A DNA stretch of 64,000 nt, from NCBI RefSeq assembly GCF_900176355.1, contig NZ_FWXI01000002.1, positions 124,001-188,000 on the forward strand, written 5' to 3'. Below, piece after piece: positions 15,595-24,720 of the stretch. This stretch comes from Sporomusa malonica. Its GTDB lineage: Bacteria; Bacillota; Negativicutes; Sporomusales; Sporomusaceae. How positions within the stretch are numbered: the first letter of the stretch is position 1; every line of letters starts with the position of its first letter. Both the position numbers and the translations under genes were made by a program. A model generated the notes under the pieces. It was not told where the DNA came from and ran no database searches. It saw nothing but the letters and a program-made list of their open reading frames with translations.

Positions 15595-16647
15595 GTGCAT
15601 TACAGGAATATTTTAGTCATAAAGCTTAGTGCAATTGGTGATGTAATCCACGCTCTGCCTGTAGCGGCAGCCTTGAAGAAATGCTTTCCACAAGCTAAAA
15701 TTACCTGGGTTGTGGAAAAAGCGGCCTACGACATATTAACCAATAACCCATATATAGACGATCTAATCGTTTTTGAAAAAGCAAAGTTTAAGACAATTGG
15801 CAATTTGATCCAGTATGCTCCGGGATTTATAAATGATCTGAGGTCACGCAAGTTTGATCTAGCTCTTGACCTGCAGGGTTTATTTAAAAGTACTGTAATC
15901 GCTTATCTAAGCGGTGCTCCTACCAGACTAGTATATGAAAACGCGCGCGAAGGCAGTAGCCTCTTAAGCAAGCGGATTATTGGCAATTATGCTGAAGGGC
16001 ATATTGTTGATCGTTACCTTGATGTCGTAAGGGCGCTAGGCTGCACAGTTGGTAAACCTGTGTTTCCGGTAGTTATCACCGAGGAGGAGGCCGCTAGAAC
16101 CAGCGCTCTCATGGCACATGCAGGGCTTATGGCCGATATTCCATATGTCGTGCTGGCACTGGGTGCTAATTGGCCTAACAAAATATGGCCGGCTGAGAAA
16201 TATGCTGAAATCTGTGACCATCTGCAGGCTGACGGTAAGACTGCACCGGTAATCGTAGGTGGACCAGGAGAAATCCCGTTGCTTGAAAGATTGTTAGCAA
16301 ATACCCAAATACCGCCTGTTAGTCTAGTAGGGAAAACTACACTCAAACAACTGGCTCATATAATCAAACATGCCCAGGCCTTTATTGGCGGCGATACCGG
16401 GCCGATGCATTTGTCTGCTGCGCTTGGCACGCCGACAATTGCTTTAATGGGACCAACAGACAAAATACGTAATGGTCCTTATGGCGAATCTCATAAAGTG
16501 ATCCTGGTTGACAAGCAGTGTGCCGGATGCTGGCGGCGCAAGTGTCCGAAGGGGCTGGATTGCCTTGCTGGTATCAATGCCGATGAGGTTTATGTAGCTT
16601 TGATGGACATTATAAAAAGAGGTGATATGCATCGCTCGCTTCGATAA
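15595..16647 (+). CDS. ADP-heptose:LPS heptosyltransferase family protein (GT9)
   Basis: 350 residues of the GT9 family, with the N-terminal ILVIKLSAIGDVIHALPV, the mid-domain ALGANWPNKIWPAEKYAEI and the donor-site FIGGDTGPMHLSAALGTPTIALMG. It should add heptose to the LPS inner core. I favour GTG 15595, 7 bases after GGAGG at 15584; an earlier GTG at 15550 overlaps rfaE2 by 17 bases and adds 15 residues unlike the family. Which heptose (I or II) it adds cannot be told. Cys pairs near the C-terminus (CAGCWRRKC) are common in Firmicute members. Confidence 0.9.
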   Translation: MHYRNILVIKLSAIGDVIHALPVAAALKKCFPQAKITWVVEKAAYDILTNNPYIDDLIVFEKAKFKTIGNLIQYAPGFINDLRSRKFDLALDLQGLFKSTVIAYLSGAPTRLVYENAREGSSLLSKRIIGNYAEGHIVDRYLDVVRALGCTVGKPVFPVVITEEEAARTSALMAHAGLMADIPYVVLALGANWPNKIWPAEKYAEICDHLQADGKTAPVIVGGPGEIPLLERLLANTQIPPVSLVGKTTLKQLAHIIKHAQAFIGGDTGPMHLSAALGTPTIALMGPTDKIRNGPYGESHKVILVDKQCAGCWRRKCPKGLDCLAGINADEVYVALMDIIKRGDMHRSLR

Positions 16648-17893
16648 ACGGATACTGTTCATTTCATTGAACGGACATCAACGACGCTACTTTCGTACGT
16701 TAGGGAATTACCTTAAGGATTCTAATCAGATTTATCACGTTGACTATTCCTCATCAACGATAATGGATATACTTACCCAGCCATCACTAGAATCGCTGCC
16801 TACGGAAATAGGTATTAAGGAACAAGACATTGAGGAGATAATCTCCTTTTTATTAATAAAGGGGAAGTATCGAAATTTTGGCCTAATCAGGCGGTTTCTT
16901 CATAGTAAACAAGTACTGGAAGCTCAGGCTTATGGAGCCTTAAAATTCTTTCATAAGTATATAAATGAGCATAGCATTGATCTTGTATGTGTCTGGAATG
17001 GCACTCTAATCCCATTGGCTGCAGCAACTAAAATTGCTAAAAACCTTGGCAAGAAAACATTGTTTTTTGAGAATGGGTACTTACCTAATACTACAACAGT
17101 AGATCCTCAAGGTGTAAATTATGCCAATAGTCTAGTGGGAAAACCACGTTCATTCTATGACGAGATTGAAATAGAACCAGAAAAACTGCGCCAGCTTTAT
17201 GAGGCCAGGCCCGCTATTCGAGCTCTGAAGGCCAAATGGTATCACAAACTGGTAAAGAATAAAACGCAGGGTCAGGTGGAAGACATCCAACTACCTGCCA
17301 AATATATATTCGTACCATTTCAAGTTCATGATGATACTCAGGTTCTACTAAACTCTTCGAATGTCAAAACAATGGCAGAACTTCTGGACTACGTTGTTCC
17401 TGCAGTTGAACAGTATAATATAGAAGCCAACGATAGCATTGAGTTAGTTGTGAAAGAACACCCTTCTGATTTTGGCAGAATCAACTATGAAGAATTACGA
17501 CAGAAATATGCAAAAAGAAACGTTATCTTTCTTCGTTATTTTCCGACTCCACAGCTCATTAATTCTTCAGCAGGGATCCTAACGATCAATTCCTCAGTTG
17601 GCATCGAGGCGCTTGTCCAGCATAAACCGGTAATAACAATGGGAAAGGCTTTCTATAATGTCCCTGGATTAACTGTGCATGCTGCAGAGCCTGCTAAATT
17701 GTCCACAGTACTTTCTGTGGTAAATCAGCAGCCTGACGATAGGCTTATCGATAAATTTTTGTATTATCTTCGCTATTATTATTTGGCAGAGGGTAGTTGG
17801 CGTCAACCTGATGCAAGTCATCTGCAAAGTGTGAAGACTAAAGTAGCTGCCCTTTTAGCAGAAGGGACGAGTAAGAATGTACCATTATCCTAA
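16622..17893 (+). CDS. KpsC/KpsS-like capsular or Kdo-transferase family protein
   Basis: 423 residues matching the capsule-synthesis KpsS/KpsC/LipB pattern: FENGYLPNTT (about 141-150), VPFQVHDDTQVLLNS (227-241), VVKEHPSD (281-288) and TINSSVGIEALVQHKPVITMG followed by AFYNVPGLT (319-350). KpsC and KpsS are beta-Kdo transferases that build a lipid linker for capsules. In this LPS core context, it may add a beta-Kdo or related sugar. The start GTG 16622 overlaps the upstream gene by 26 bases; the ribosome site (AAAAGAGG) is partly inside the start. Composition becomes more AT-rich than in the heptose genes. Confidence 0.75.
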   Translation: MICIARFDKRILFISLNGHQRRYFRTLGNYLKDSNQIYHVDYSSSTIMDILTQPSLESLPTEIGIKEQDIEEIISFLLIKGKYRNFGLIRRFLHSKQVLEAQAYGALKFFHKYINEHSIDLVCVWNGTLIPLAAATKIAKNLGKKTLFFENGYLPNTTTVDPQGVNYANSLVGKPRSFYDEIEIEPEKLRQLYEARPAIRALKAKWYHKLVKNKTQGQVEDIQLPAKYIFVPFQVHDDTQVLLNSSNVKTMAELLDYVVPAVEQYNIEANDSIELVVKEHPSDFGRINYEELRQKYAKRNVIFLRYFPTPQLINSSAGILTINSSVGIEALVQHKPVITMGKAFYNVPGLTVHAAEPAKLSTVLSVVNQQPDDRLIDKFLYYLRYYYLAEGSWRQPDASHLQSVKTKVAALLAEGTSKNVPLS

Positions 17894-17919
17894 GAAGAGT
17901 AGTTAGAAGGTGAGAAATA

Positions 17920-19074
17920 TTGGCGCAAATATGCATGGTCCTCAATAATTTCGAACAGCCTTTTGGCGGACCTGAACTACAGGCGCAAAAAGTTGCAGCT
18001 TCGCTAATGGCACGAGGACACAGCGTTTTAATTATTGCTAAGGGGAGCGGTAAGGCACCCGCTCATGAAGTTTTGAATGGGCTGAAGATAGTCCGCCTAA
18101 ACAGACGCGGATTAGCGTCTGTTGATCTCTTGTTGCAATTATATAAATATAGAAATGATTTCAATGTGATTCATGTACATGGAGTTGGGAGACTAGCTTC
18201 AATGTCCATAAATTTTGGAAAGTACTTTCAGAAAAAAGTGTTCATCAAAGTAACAACTACTGGGCATGTATTAAAACAGCCTGCTTCAAGGATTAAGGAA
18301 CTCATGCAAAAGTTGTTACCCTTTCGTGAACGAAAGCTCAAGCTGTTACAACAGGCTGACGGCGTTATCTCGATAAGCAGTGAGATTAGAAAAGAGCTTG
18401 AGAAAAACGGTTTTTCCAAAAATTATATCTATGATATTCCTAATGGGATTGATACTTTAAAATATTATCCTGCGAGTTCTGAAGATAAGATTAAACTTCG
18501 TAATATACTGGGACTACCTGTTGATAAACGTATATTTATTTTTACCGGCAAACTGACCCGACTTAAAGGACTAGATACTTTATTGGCAGCCTGGAGTAAA
18601 TCAGCATACACGAAGGAAAACGGATTGCTGGTAATGTTAGGTAGTGGCCAAGGACAGAAAGACAGCCTAGAATCGTACATTAGCAATAGTATTAAGGTGA
18701 ACTCTCTGGAGCAGTCGGTAGTTGTCTTGGGCGATGTTGATAATGTGTTTGACTACCTCCGAGCGACAGATGTCTTTGTTTTTCCTTCGCGGCGAGAGGG
18801 GCTGCCAAACTCACTATTAGAGGCAATGGCTTGCGGCCTGTTGTGCATTGCGTCTGACATTGCTGGAAATAACGACTTAATTATCTCAGGAGAAAGTGGT
18901 TTCTTGCTTCCTGTGGAAGACGTTAGTGAATGGGCAAAGCAAATTGAGAGTGCGATCGATACTTTAGATGGCAGACTGATGGAGTCAGCGGCAAACATGA
19001 TCAAGGATAATTATGATTTGAGAGTTACGGTAGATAAGCTTGAGAGGCTGTTAAATAATGGGGTGAAATTATGA
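17920..19074 (+). CDS. Glycosyltransferase, GT4 family
   Basis: 384 residues with a GT-B fold: N-terminal acceptor domain with FGGPELQAQKVAASL near 15-29 and C-terminal donor domain with IFTGKLTRLKGLDTLL (about 206-221) and the E-x7-E motif in REGLPNSLLEAMACG (about 291-305). Retaining transferase in the cytoplasm; the donor sugar is unknown. The start TTG 17920 follows GAAGGTGAG. It ends in a 4-base overlap with rfbF, so it is probably made together with the dideoxyhexose genes and may use that sugar (inference). Confidence 0.88.
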   Translation: MAQICMVLNNFEQPFGGPELQAQKVAASLMARGHSVLIIAKGSGKAPAHEVLNGLKIVRLNRRGLASVDLLLQLYKYRNDFNVIHVHGVGRLASMSINFGKYFQKKVFIKVTTTGHVLKQPASRIKELMQKLLPFRERKLKLLQQADGVISISSEIRKELEKNGFSKNYIYDIPNGIDTLKYYPASSEDKIKLRNILGLPVDKRIFIFTGKLTRLKGLDTLLAAWSKSAYTKENGLLVMLGSGQGQKDSLESYISNSIKVNSLEQSVVVLGDVDNVFDYLRATDVFVFPSRREGLPNSLLEAMACGLLCIASDIAGNNDLIISGESGFLLPVEDVSEWAKQIESAIDTLDGRLMESAANMIKDNYDLRVTVDKLERLLNNGVKL

Positions 19075-19844
19075 AAGTGGTAATTCTTGCAGGTGGTTTC
19101 GGAACTCGTATTGGCGAAGAATCACATATAAAACCTAAACCCATGATCGAGATCGGGGAAAGGCCTATCTTATGGCATATCATGAAGATCTATTCACATT
19201 ATGGCTTTAACGATTTTGTCATCTGCCTAGGTTATAAGGGATATTGTATAAAGGAGTATTTTGCTCACTACTTTCTGCATGAATCAGATGTTACGTTTGA
19301 TTTTCGGAACTCAAACCAACAAGTTATCCATAGCCACTGTGCCGAGCCTTGGAAAGTTACATTGGTGAATACCGGAATGAATACCATGACCGGTGGCCGC
19401 GTGAAGCGAATTCAGCCACATGTTGGTAATGAACCATTTATGCTTACCTATGGAGATGGGGTAGCCAGCGTGAATATCGCAAATTTGGTTAAATTTCACC
19501 AATCACAAGGTAAATTGGCGACTATTACTTCTGTACAACCAGGAGGTAGGTTTGGTGCGCTTAGCTTTTCCGATACAGGTAATGTTAAAGGGTTTCAAGA
19601 AAAGCCAAAAGGGGACGGCGCGTGGATAAATGCTGGATTTTTTGTACTCCAGCCGGAGATTTTTGACTATATTGCAAGTGATGATACTGTTTGGGAGCGA
19701 GAGCCTTTAGAAAATCTTGCGAAAGATGGGCAACTCGTAGCTTACAAACATGAGGGATTTTGGCAACCGATGGACACGCTGAGGGATAAAATTGCACTTG
19801 ATGATTTATGGAAGTCGGAAAAGGCACCGTGGAGAGTCTGGTAG
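19071..19844 (+). CDS. rfbF: Glucose-1-phosphate cytidylyltransferase RfbF
   Basis: 257 residues, the usual length, with the nucleotidyltransferase start AGGFGTRIGEESHIKPKPM (7-25) and the LTYGDGVA metal-site motif near 125-132. It forms CDP-glucose from CTP and glucose 1-phosphate, the first step to CDP-3,6-dideoxyhexoses. It overlaps the upstream glycosyltransferase by 4 bases and is followed in order by rfbG and rfbH, the classic arrangement. Confidence 0.96.
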   Translation: MKVVILAGGFGTRIGEESHIKPKPMIEIGERPILWHIMKIYSHYGFNDFVICLGYKGYCIKEYFAHYFLHESDVTFDFRNSNQQVIHSHCAEPWKVTLVNTGMNTMTGGRVKRIQPHVGNEPFMLTYGDGVASVNIANLVKFHQSQGKLATITSVQPGGRFGALSFSDTGNVKGFQEKPKGDGAWINAGFFVLQPEIFDYIASDDTVWEREPLENLAKDGQLVAYKHEGFWQPMDTLRDKIALDDLWKSEKAPWRVW

Positions 19845-19857
19845 TAGGAGAAGAAGA

Positions 19858-20916
19858 ATGAAACCGATCGTTAATCCATCTTTTTGGCGCGGAAAGAAAG
19901 TATTTATTACCGGTCATACCGGATTCAAAGGTTCATGGTTGAGTTTATGGCTGCACCATATGGGGGCAATGGTTACAGGGTACTCGTTACAGCCGCCCAC
20001 AAGTCCAAGCATGTTCAATGTTTGTCACGTTAACCGCTTAGTTAAGTCAGTTATAGCCGATATCCGTGACTATCAACAATTGCATACTGCAATGCAAGCA
20101 AGCGAAAGTGATATAGTGATTCACATGGCGGCTCAGCCCTTGGTACGAGATTCCTATAGAAATCCAGTGGAGACTTATGCAATAAATGTGATGGGGACAG
20201 TGCATGTCCTAGAAGCAGTACGCAGTACGCGTGGTATAAAAGCGGTTGTTAATGTGACAACCGATAAATGCTACGAAAATAAAGAGTGGGTATGGGGTTA
20301 TCGTGAGCATGAGGCCTTGGGAGGATACGATCCCTATTCAAGTAGTAAAGCATGCTCTGAACTGGTTACTTCTTCGTATAGGCAATCATTTTTTTCAAAT
20401 GCTTACATTGCTACGGCAAGAGCTGGAAATGTAATAGGTGGAGGAGACTGGGCCTCTGATCGGTTAATACCTGATTGCATCAGGGCATTTGAAGAAGGTA
20501 GACATGTCAGAATTCGTAATCCGCATTCCATCCGACCTTGGCAACATGTCTTGGAACCTTTACACGGCTATCTTGCACTCGCCCAAAAGCTATTTGAAGA
20601 AGGCGAACCATATGCCAGCAGTTGGAATTTCGGCCCAAATGAAAATGATGCCAAGCCTGTTGAATGGATTGTAGAGAGACTTTGTCACAAGTATGGGAAT
20701 ACAGAAGGTTACGAAATTGACGCCGGTTCGCATCCCCATGAGGCAAATTATTTAAAGCTCGACTGCTCCCAGGCCAAGGCAAAACTAGGCTGGCATCCTC
20801 AGTGGGAACTTGAGCGTGCTTTAGAAAAGGTAGTCGAATGGTTTAGGGCATACAGGGATAATCAAGACATGGGGCGTGTCTGCATACAGCAAATAGAAGA
20901 TTACATGCGAAACTGA
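19858..20916 (+). CDS. rfbG: CDP-glucose 4,6-dehydratase RfbG
   Basis: 352 residues of the extended SDR family: NAD site TGHTGFKGSW (19-28), the TTDKCYENKEWVWGYREHEALGG-type segment starting near 136 (T135-T-D), and the YDPYSSSK catalytic motif near 158-165. It converts CDP-glucose to CDP-4-keto-6-deoxyglucose. I chose ATG 19858, preceded by AGGAGAAGAA; the frame is open to 19792 inside rfbF but that part is not family-like. Confidence 0.96.
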   Translation: MKPIVNPSFWRGKKVFITGHTGFKGSWLSLWLHHMGAMVTGYSLQPPTSPSMFNVCHVNRLVKSVIADIRDYQQLHTAMQASESDIVIHMAAQPLVRDSYRNPVETYAINVMGTVHVLEAVRSTRGIKAVVNVTTDKCYENKEWVWGYREHEALGGYDPYSSSKACSELVTSSYRQSFFSNAYIATARAGNVIGGGDWASDRLIPDCIRAFEEGRHVRIRNPHSIRPWQHVLEPLHGYLALAQKLFEEGEPYASSWNFGPNENDAKPVEWIVERLCHKYGNTEGYEIDAGSHPHEANYLKLDCSQAKAKLGWHPQWELERALEKVVEWFRAYRDNQDMGRVCIQQIEDYMRN

Positions 20917-20925
20917 GGCGATATA

Positions 20926-22281
20926 GTGGAAAATAATGACAAGATAGAAAAAGAGATGCGACAGCAGGTTCTTGAGGCAGCTGTTCGTTTCTACAAATAT
21001 AAGCATAAAAAGGATGCACAAGAGTATACGCCTGGGGACCGGATTTCCTATGGGGGGCGTGTTTTCGACGAAAAGGAAATTGTCAATCTTGTTGATTCCG
21101 CTTTGGACTTTTGGCTAACCACTGGCCGATATGCTGAGCAATTTGAGCGACAGTTTGCCGACTTTTTGGGAGTGAAGCACTGTTCTTTGACAAATTCAGG
21201 GTCATCAGCCAATTTGCTTGCGTTTATGGCGCTGACTTCACATAAGCTAGGGGACCGAAGGATAAAAAAAGGCGATGAGGTAATAACAGTAGCCGCAGGG
21301 TTTCCTACCACTGTTACCCCCATCATTCAATTCGGCGCTGTCCCAGTTTTTGTGGATGTTGCCATCCCTAGTTATAATATTGAAGTAAATCAGTTGAAAG
21401 AAGCGTTATCAACCAAAACAAAAGCGGTAATGATTGCCCATACGCTGGGGAATCCATTTGATTTGACAGTTGTTAAAAGTTTTTGTGATGAGCACGGTCT
21501 TTGGTTAGTTGAGGATAACTGTGATGCGCTCGGGAGTAAATATTGCTACGATGGTGAGTGGAAATACACAGGCACTCTGGGGCATCTAGGAACGTCAAGC
21601 TTCTATCCTCCCCACCATATGACTATGGGGGAAGGGGGAGCTGTTTACACTAACGATACTGAGCTAAAACGTATTGTAGAGTCATTTCGCGATTGGGGGC
21701 GTGATTGCTGGTGTCCGTCGGGTAAAGATGATACTTGTATACATCGCTTTAGCCAACAGTTTGGTGAACTCCCCTCAGGTTATGATCACAAATATGTATA
21801 CTCTCATTTCGGCTACAATCTTAAGGTTACTGATATGCAAGCAGCAATTGGTTGTGCTCAGTTGGATAAGCTTCCTGATTTCATTGATAAACGTCGTGAA
21901 AACTGGCAGATACTTCGAGATGGCTTGAGTGACCTCCAAGACGTACTTATTCTGCCTGAACCAACACCTGATTCTCTGCCAAGTTGGTTTGGTTTCTTAA
22001 TCACAATTAAGGAAGATGTTAATTTTACCAGAAACCAAATGATAGCCTATCTGGAGGGAAGAGGGATCCAGACGCGGATGCTGTTTGCAGGTAACCTTCT
22101 TCGACACCCCTGCTTTGATGAGATGCGCAAGTCTGGGCAAGGTTACAGAGTAGTTGGGGAGTTAAGCAACACAGATATTATCATGAACCAGACCTTCTGG
22201 ATTGGTGTATATCCCGGCATGTCAACTAAAATGTTAGATTATATGATTCACGAGCTACATGCTTTCTTTGATCAGGTGTAA
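20926..22281 (+). CDS. rfbH: CDP-4-keto-6-deoxyglucose 3-dehydrase RfbH (E1)
   Basis: 451 residues of the DegT/DnrJ/EryC1 fold, specialised as the E1 dehydrase. The PLP lysine is replaced by histidine in [14 protein letters not shown] (about 225-238), and cysteines for the [2Fe-2S] cluster occur in RDCWCP (about 257-262) and the following DDTC. It removes the C3 hydroxyl with a reductase partner, E3. The start is GTG 20926. The usual E3 gene (ferredoxin-type reductase, RfbI/AscD) is not next to it. Confidence 0.95.
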   Translation: MENNDKIEKEMRQQVLEAAVRFYKYKHKKDAQEYTPGDRISYGGRVFDEKEIVNLVDSALDFWLTTGRYAEQFERQFADFLGVKHCSLTNSGSSANLLAFMALTSHKLGDRRIKKGDEVITVAAGFPTTVTPIIQFGAVPVFVDVAIPSYNIEVNQLKEALSTKTKAVMIAHTLGNPFDLTVVKSFCDEHGLWLVEDNCDALGSKYCYDGEWKYTGTLGHLGTSSFYPPHHMTMGEGGAVYTNDTELKRIVESFRDWGRDCWCPSGKDDTCIHRFSQQFGELPSGYDHKYVYSHFGYNLKVTDMQAAIGCAQLDKLPDFIDKRRENWQILRDGLSDLQDVLILPEPTPDSLPSWFGFLITIKEDVNFTRNQMIAYLEGRGIQTRMLFAGNLLRHPCFDEMRKSGQGYRVVGELSNTDIIMNQTFWIGVYPGMSTKMLDYMIHELHAFFDQV

Positions 22282-22283
22282 GT

Positions 22284-22838
22284 ATGAGAATCAAAACATG
22301 CAAAATACCCGGATGCTTTGAATTACTGCCAGATGTACATTGTGATCATCGAGGAGTCTTCGTTAAAACCTTTCATGAAGAGATCTTCAGTAATTACGGT
22401 CTGATCACTTCTTTTGCAGAAGAATACTATTCCGGCTCTCATAAGAAAGTTCTTCGCGGACTGCATTTTCAGGCTCCGCCAATGGATCACATCAAAATGG
22501 TTTACTGTGTTCAAGGGAGTGTGCTGGATGTTGTTGTCGACCTACGCGTTGGTTCGCCAACATATGGTCAATTCGAGGCTTTTCAACTAAGCGCGGATCT
22601 GCACAATATGATTTACATTCCTCGCGGGCTGGCACATGGATTTTATGTACAGTCTGAATATGCCATTATGCTCTATAAGGTAACCACTGTATACTCTCCT
22701 GAGCATGATTGTGGTATATCATGGAGCTCAATTGGTTATTCCTGGCCTGACTCGACCCCAATTATCTCTGCGAGAGACAGTGATTTCATTGACCTTAAGG
22801 ATTTTAAATCACCATTTAGATACGAGGGCAGTGCATGA
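22284..22838 (+). CDS. RmlC-like sugar-nucleotide 3,5-/5-epimerase
   Basis: 184 residues with the cupin fold of dTDP-4-dehydrorhamnose 3,5-epimerase: DHRGVFVKTFHEE (22-34), VLRGLHFQAPP with the catalytic His (52-62), and FYVQSEYAIMLYKVT (about 113-127) with the Tyr acid. In a CDP-dideoxyhexose cluster, a relative of this enzyme (AscE in the ascarylose pathway) inverts C5. That suggests an L-configured 3,6-dideoxyhexose. Only 2 bases separate it from rfbH, and it overlaps the next gene by 4. Confidence 0.85.
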   Translation: MRIKTCKIPGCFELLPDVHCDHRGVFVKTFHEEIFSNYGLITSFAEEYYSGSHKKVLRGLHFQAPPMDHIKMVYCVQGSVLDVVVDLRVGSPTYGQFEAFQLSADLHNMIYIPRGLAHGFYVQSEYAIMLYKVTTVYSPEHDCGISWSSIGYSWPDSTPIISARDSDFIDLKDFKSPFRYEGSA

Positions 22839-23731
22839 TGAAAACGGCGTTAGTTACAGGTGGAACTGGATACATCGGGAATTGCTTAGCACGGCGCCTT
22901 GCTGATGAACATTGGAATGTCCACGTTCTAGTGCGGGACTCATCGAAGGTAGAGAATTTGGACAACAATACGAATTCGCTTATATTTCATCAGATTGGAG
23001 ACAATTATTCAGATCTTAATGCACTAGTAAGTCAAACCAAACCTGATGTCGTATTCCACTTGGCCTCGCTATTTTTGTCTCAACACAAATATGAAGATAT
23101 TGCGCCTCTTATTGATAGCAACATAGCATTTGGTGCGCATTTGGTGAATGCGATGGTTGAGAGTGGAGTTAAGAATCTTATTAATACTGGAACTTCCTGG
23201 CAGCATTATATGAACCAGGCATATAATCCTGTATGCTTGTACGCCGCTACCAAACAGGCTTTTGAGGCTATGTTGCGTTATTATCAAGAAGCAAAAGGCC
23301 TGCAAGTAATCACCCTGAAGTTATCTGATACATATGGGCCGGGGGATCAGAGACCCAAATTAATGCAGCTATTATTGAACCAAATGAACAAGAAGACTCC
23401 CCTGGATATGTCTCCAGGAGAACAGCAGATTGATCTGGTATATATTGACGATGTGCTGGATGCTTTCCTGTTGGCGGCTAATTATCTTGTATCAAGTACA
23501 AGTGAGTATACTGGTGATTATGCTGTATCCTCCTGCAAGCCAATAAAGCTGAAAGATTTAGTTACGGTGTTTGAAGCTGTCAGCGGACAGGCGTTAGAGA
23601 TTCGATGGGGAGGCAGACCTTATCGGGAACGTGAAGTCATGCAAACATGGGATAAAGGCAAACTAATTCCTGGCTGGGCGCCGAAAGTTTCCCTGGCAGA
23701 GGGAGTGGCGCGATTACTAAATCATAAGTAA
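22835..23731 (+). CDS. SDR-family sugar-nucleotide reductase or epimerase (4-ketoreductase candidate)
   Basis: 298 residues of the extended SDR family: ALVTGGTGYIGNCLARRL (4-21), a conserved NTGTSWQHY segment (about 120-128) and YAATK (137-141) as the Y-x3-K motif. Family members in such clusters reduce C4 of the 3,6-dideoxy-4-ketohexose (AscF, or RfbJ for abequose). With the epimerase before it, CDP-ascarylose is the best guess for the product. It starts inside the stop of the epimerase (ATGATG), so the two are coupled. Confidence 0.8.
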   Translation: MMKTALVTGGTGYIGNCLARRLADEHWNVHVLVRDSSKVENLDNNTNSLIFHQIGDNYSDLNALVSQTKPDVVFHLASLFLSQHKYEDIAPLIDSNIAFGAHLVNAMVESGVKNLINTGTSWQHYMNQAYNPVCLYAATKQAFEAMLRYYQEAKGLQVITLKLSDTYGPGDQRPKLMQLLLNQMNKKTPLDMSPGEQQIDLVYIDDVLDAFLLAANYLVSSTSEYTGDYAVSSCKPIKLKDLVTVFEAVSGQALEIRWGGRPYREREVMQTWDKGKLIPGWAPKVSLAEGVARLLNHK

Positions 23732-23766
23732 GGTTCTGGAGATGGCTGCCGGGAAAGAGGCTGAAT

Positions 23767-24684
23767 ATGTTATTTACAATCGCAATACCAACTTATAATA
23801 ATAAAGTTACAATTAATAATGCTATTGATAGCTGCCTGAAGCAGGTCTATGACTTGCCTTATGAAATATTAGTCCTTGATAATCATTCTAATGATGGATC
23901 TGAAATCATTCTAAAAGAGATTTGCAATAAGGACACAGATAAACTTCGATTAATTCGTAATCCGGAAACTGTTACGATGTATGAAAATCACAATTTATGT
24001 CTTGAGCATGCTCAAGGAGACTATATTTTGTTCTGTCATGCTGATGATAAGTTGTGTGAAAATGCTTTGCAGATTTTGCATGAGAAAGTGCAACAGCGCG
24101 ATTTTCCGCAAAAATATATATTGTGGGGACGAAGTCATTTTAGAGATTTTTTGAAGAATATGAGTATGTCAGGCTTTAGCTTAGACACTATTTTTACAGG
24201 AGCGGCCGCATATATCCCATTCTTTTATAGCGGGCTTACTCCATCTGGAACATGCTATAGCAAGCTCAGTTTTAAAGAGGCAGGCGGATTTTTGCTGAGT
24301 AAACACCAAAGGGCTGCCTCAGACATGTCAACTATGTTGTATCTCGCTCACTTAGGGTTTAAATTTGAGATGATGGATCAGCTGTATTTTAACAGAGAGT
24401 ATGCGAGTACAGCAAAAAAAGGTTCTGCCGAAGAACGGTTAGCAGCATTAACAGATGCTTTGGATGTATTAGTGAGTAACATAGGTGAAGTTAATTTTTT
24501 GCAAATAGCAGAAATAGCGGTAGAAATACAATCCCGGCCACCGGTAGACTTTTTAAGCTATCTTGTTCGCAAGCAGTACTACCGAAGGAAGATTCGATTA
24601 TTCTTATTAAAAAATCCCAAAAGAATGCTGCGTGCTTTATCCAATGAAAGCTATCGATTGTTAGTAAAAGAACTTCTTAAATAA
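23767..24684 (+). CDS. Glycosyltransferase, GT2 family
   Basis: 305 residues with a GT-A fold: FTIAIPTYNNKVTI (3-16), LVLDNHSNDGSE (37-48) and the metal-site FCHADD near 92-97. An inverting transferase acting in the cytoplasm. It follows the reductase by 35 bases with a ribosome site GAAAGAGG. Donor unknown; by position, the dideoxyhexose or another branch sugar is possible. Confidence 0.85.
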   Translation: MLFTIAIPTYNNKVTINNAIDSCLKQVYDLPYEILVLDNHSNDGSEIILKEICNKDTDKLRLIRNPETVTMYENHNLCLEHAQGDYILFCHADDKLCENALQILHEKVQQRDFPQKYILWGRSHFRDFLKNMSMSGFSLDTIFTGAAAYIPFFYSGLTPSGTCYSKLSFKEAGGFLLSKHQRAASDMSTMLYLAHLGFKFEMMDQLYFNREYASTAKKGSAEERLAALTDALDVLVSNIGEVNFLQIAEIAVEIQSRPPVDFLSYLVRKQYYRRKIRLFLLKNPKRMLRALSNESYRLLVKELLK

Positions 24685-24720
24685 TCTTAGTTATTTTATA
24701 TTATCTATAAGGAGTATTAT

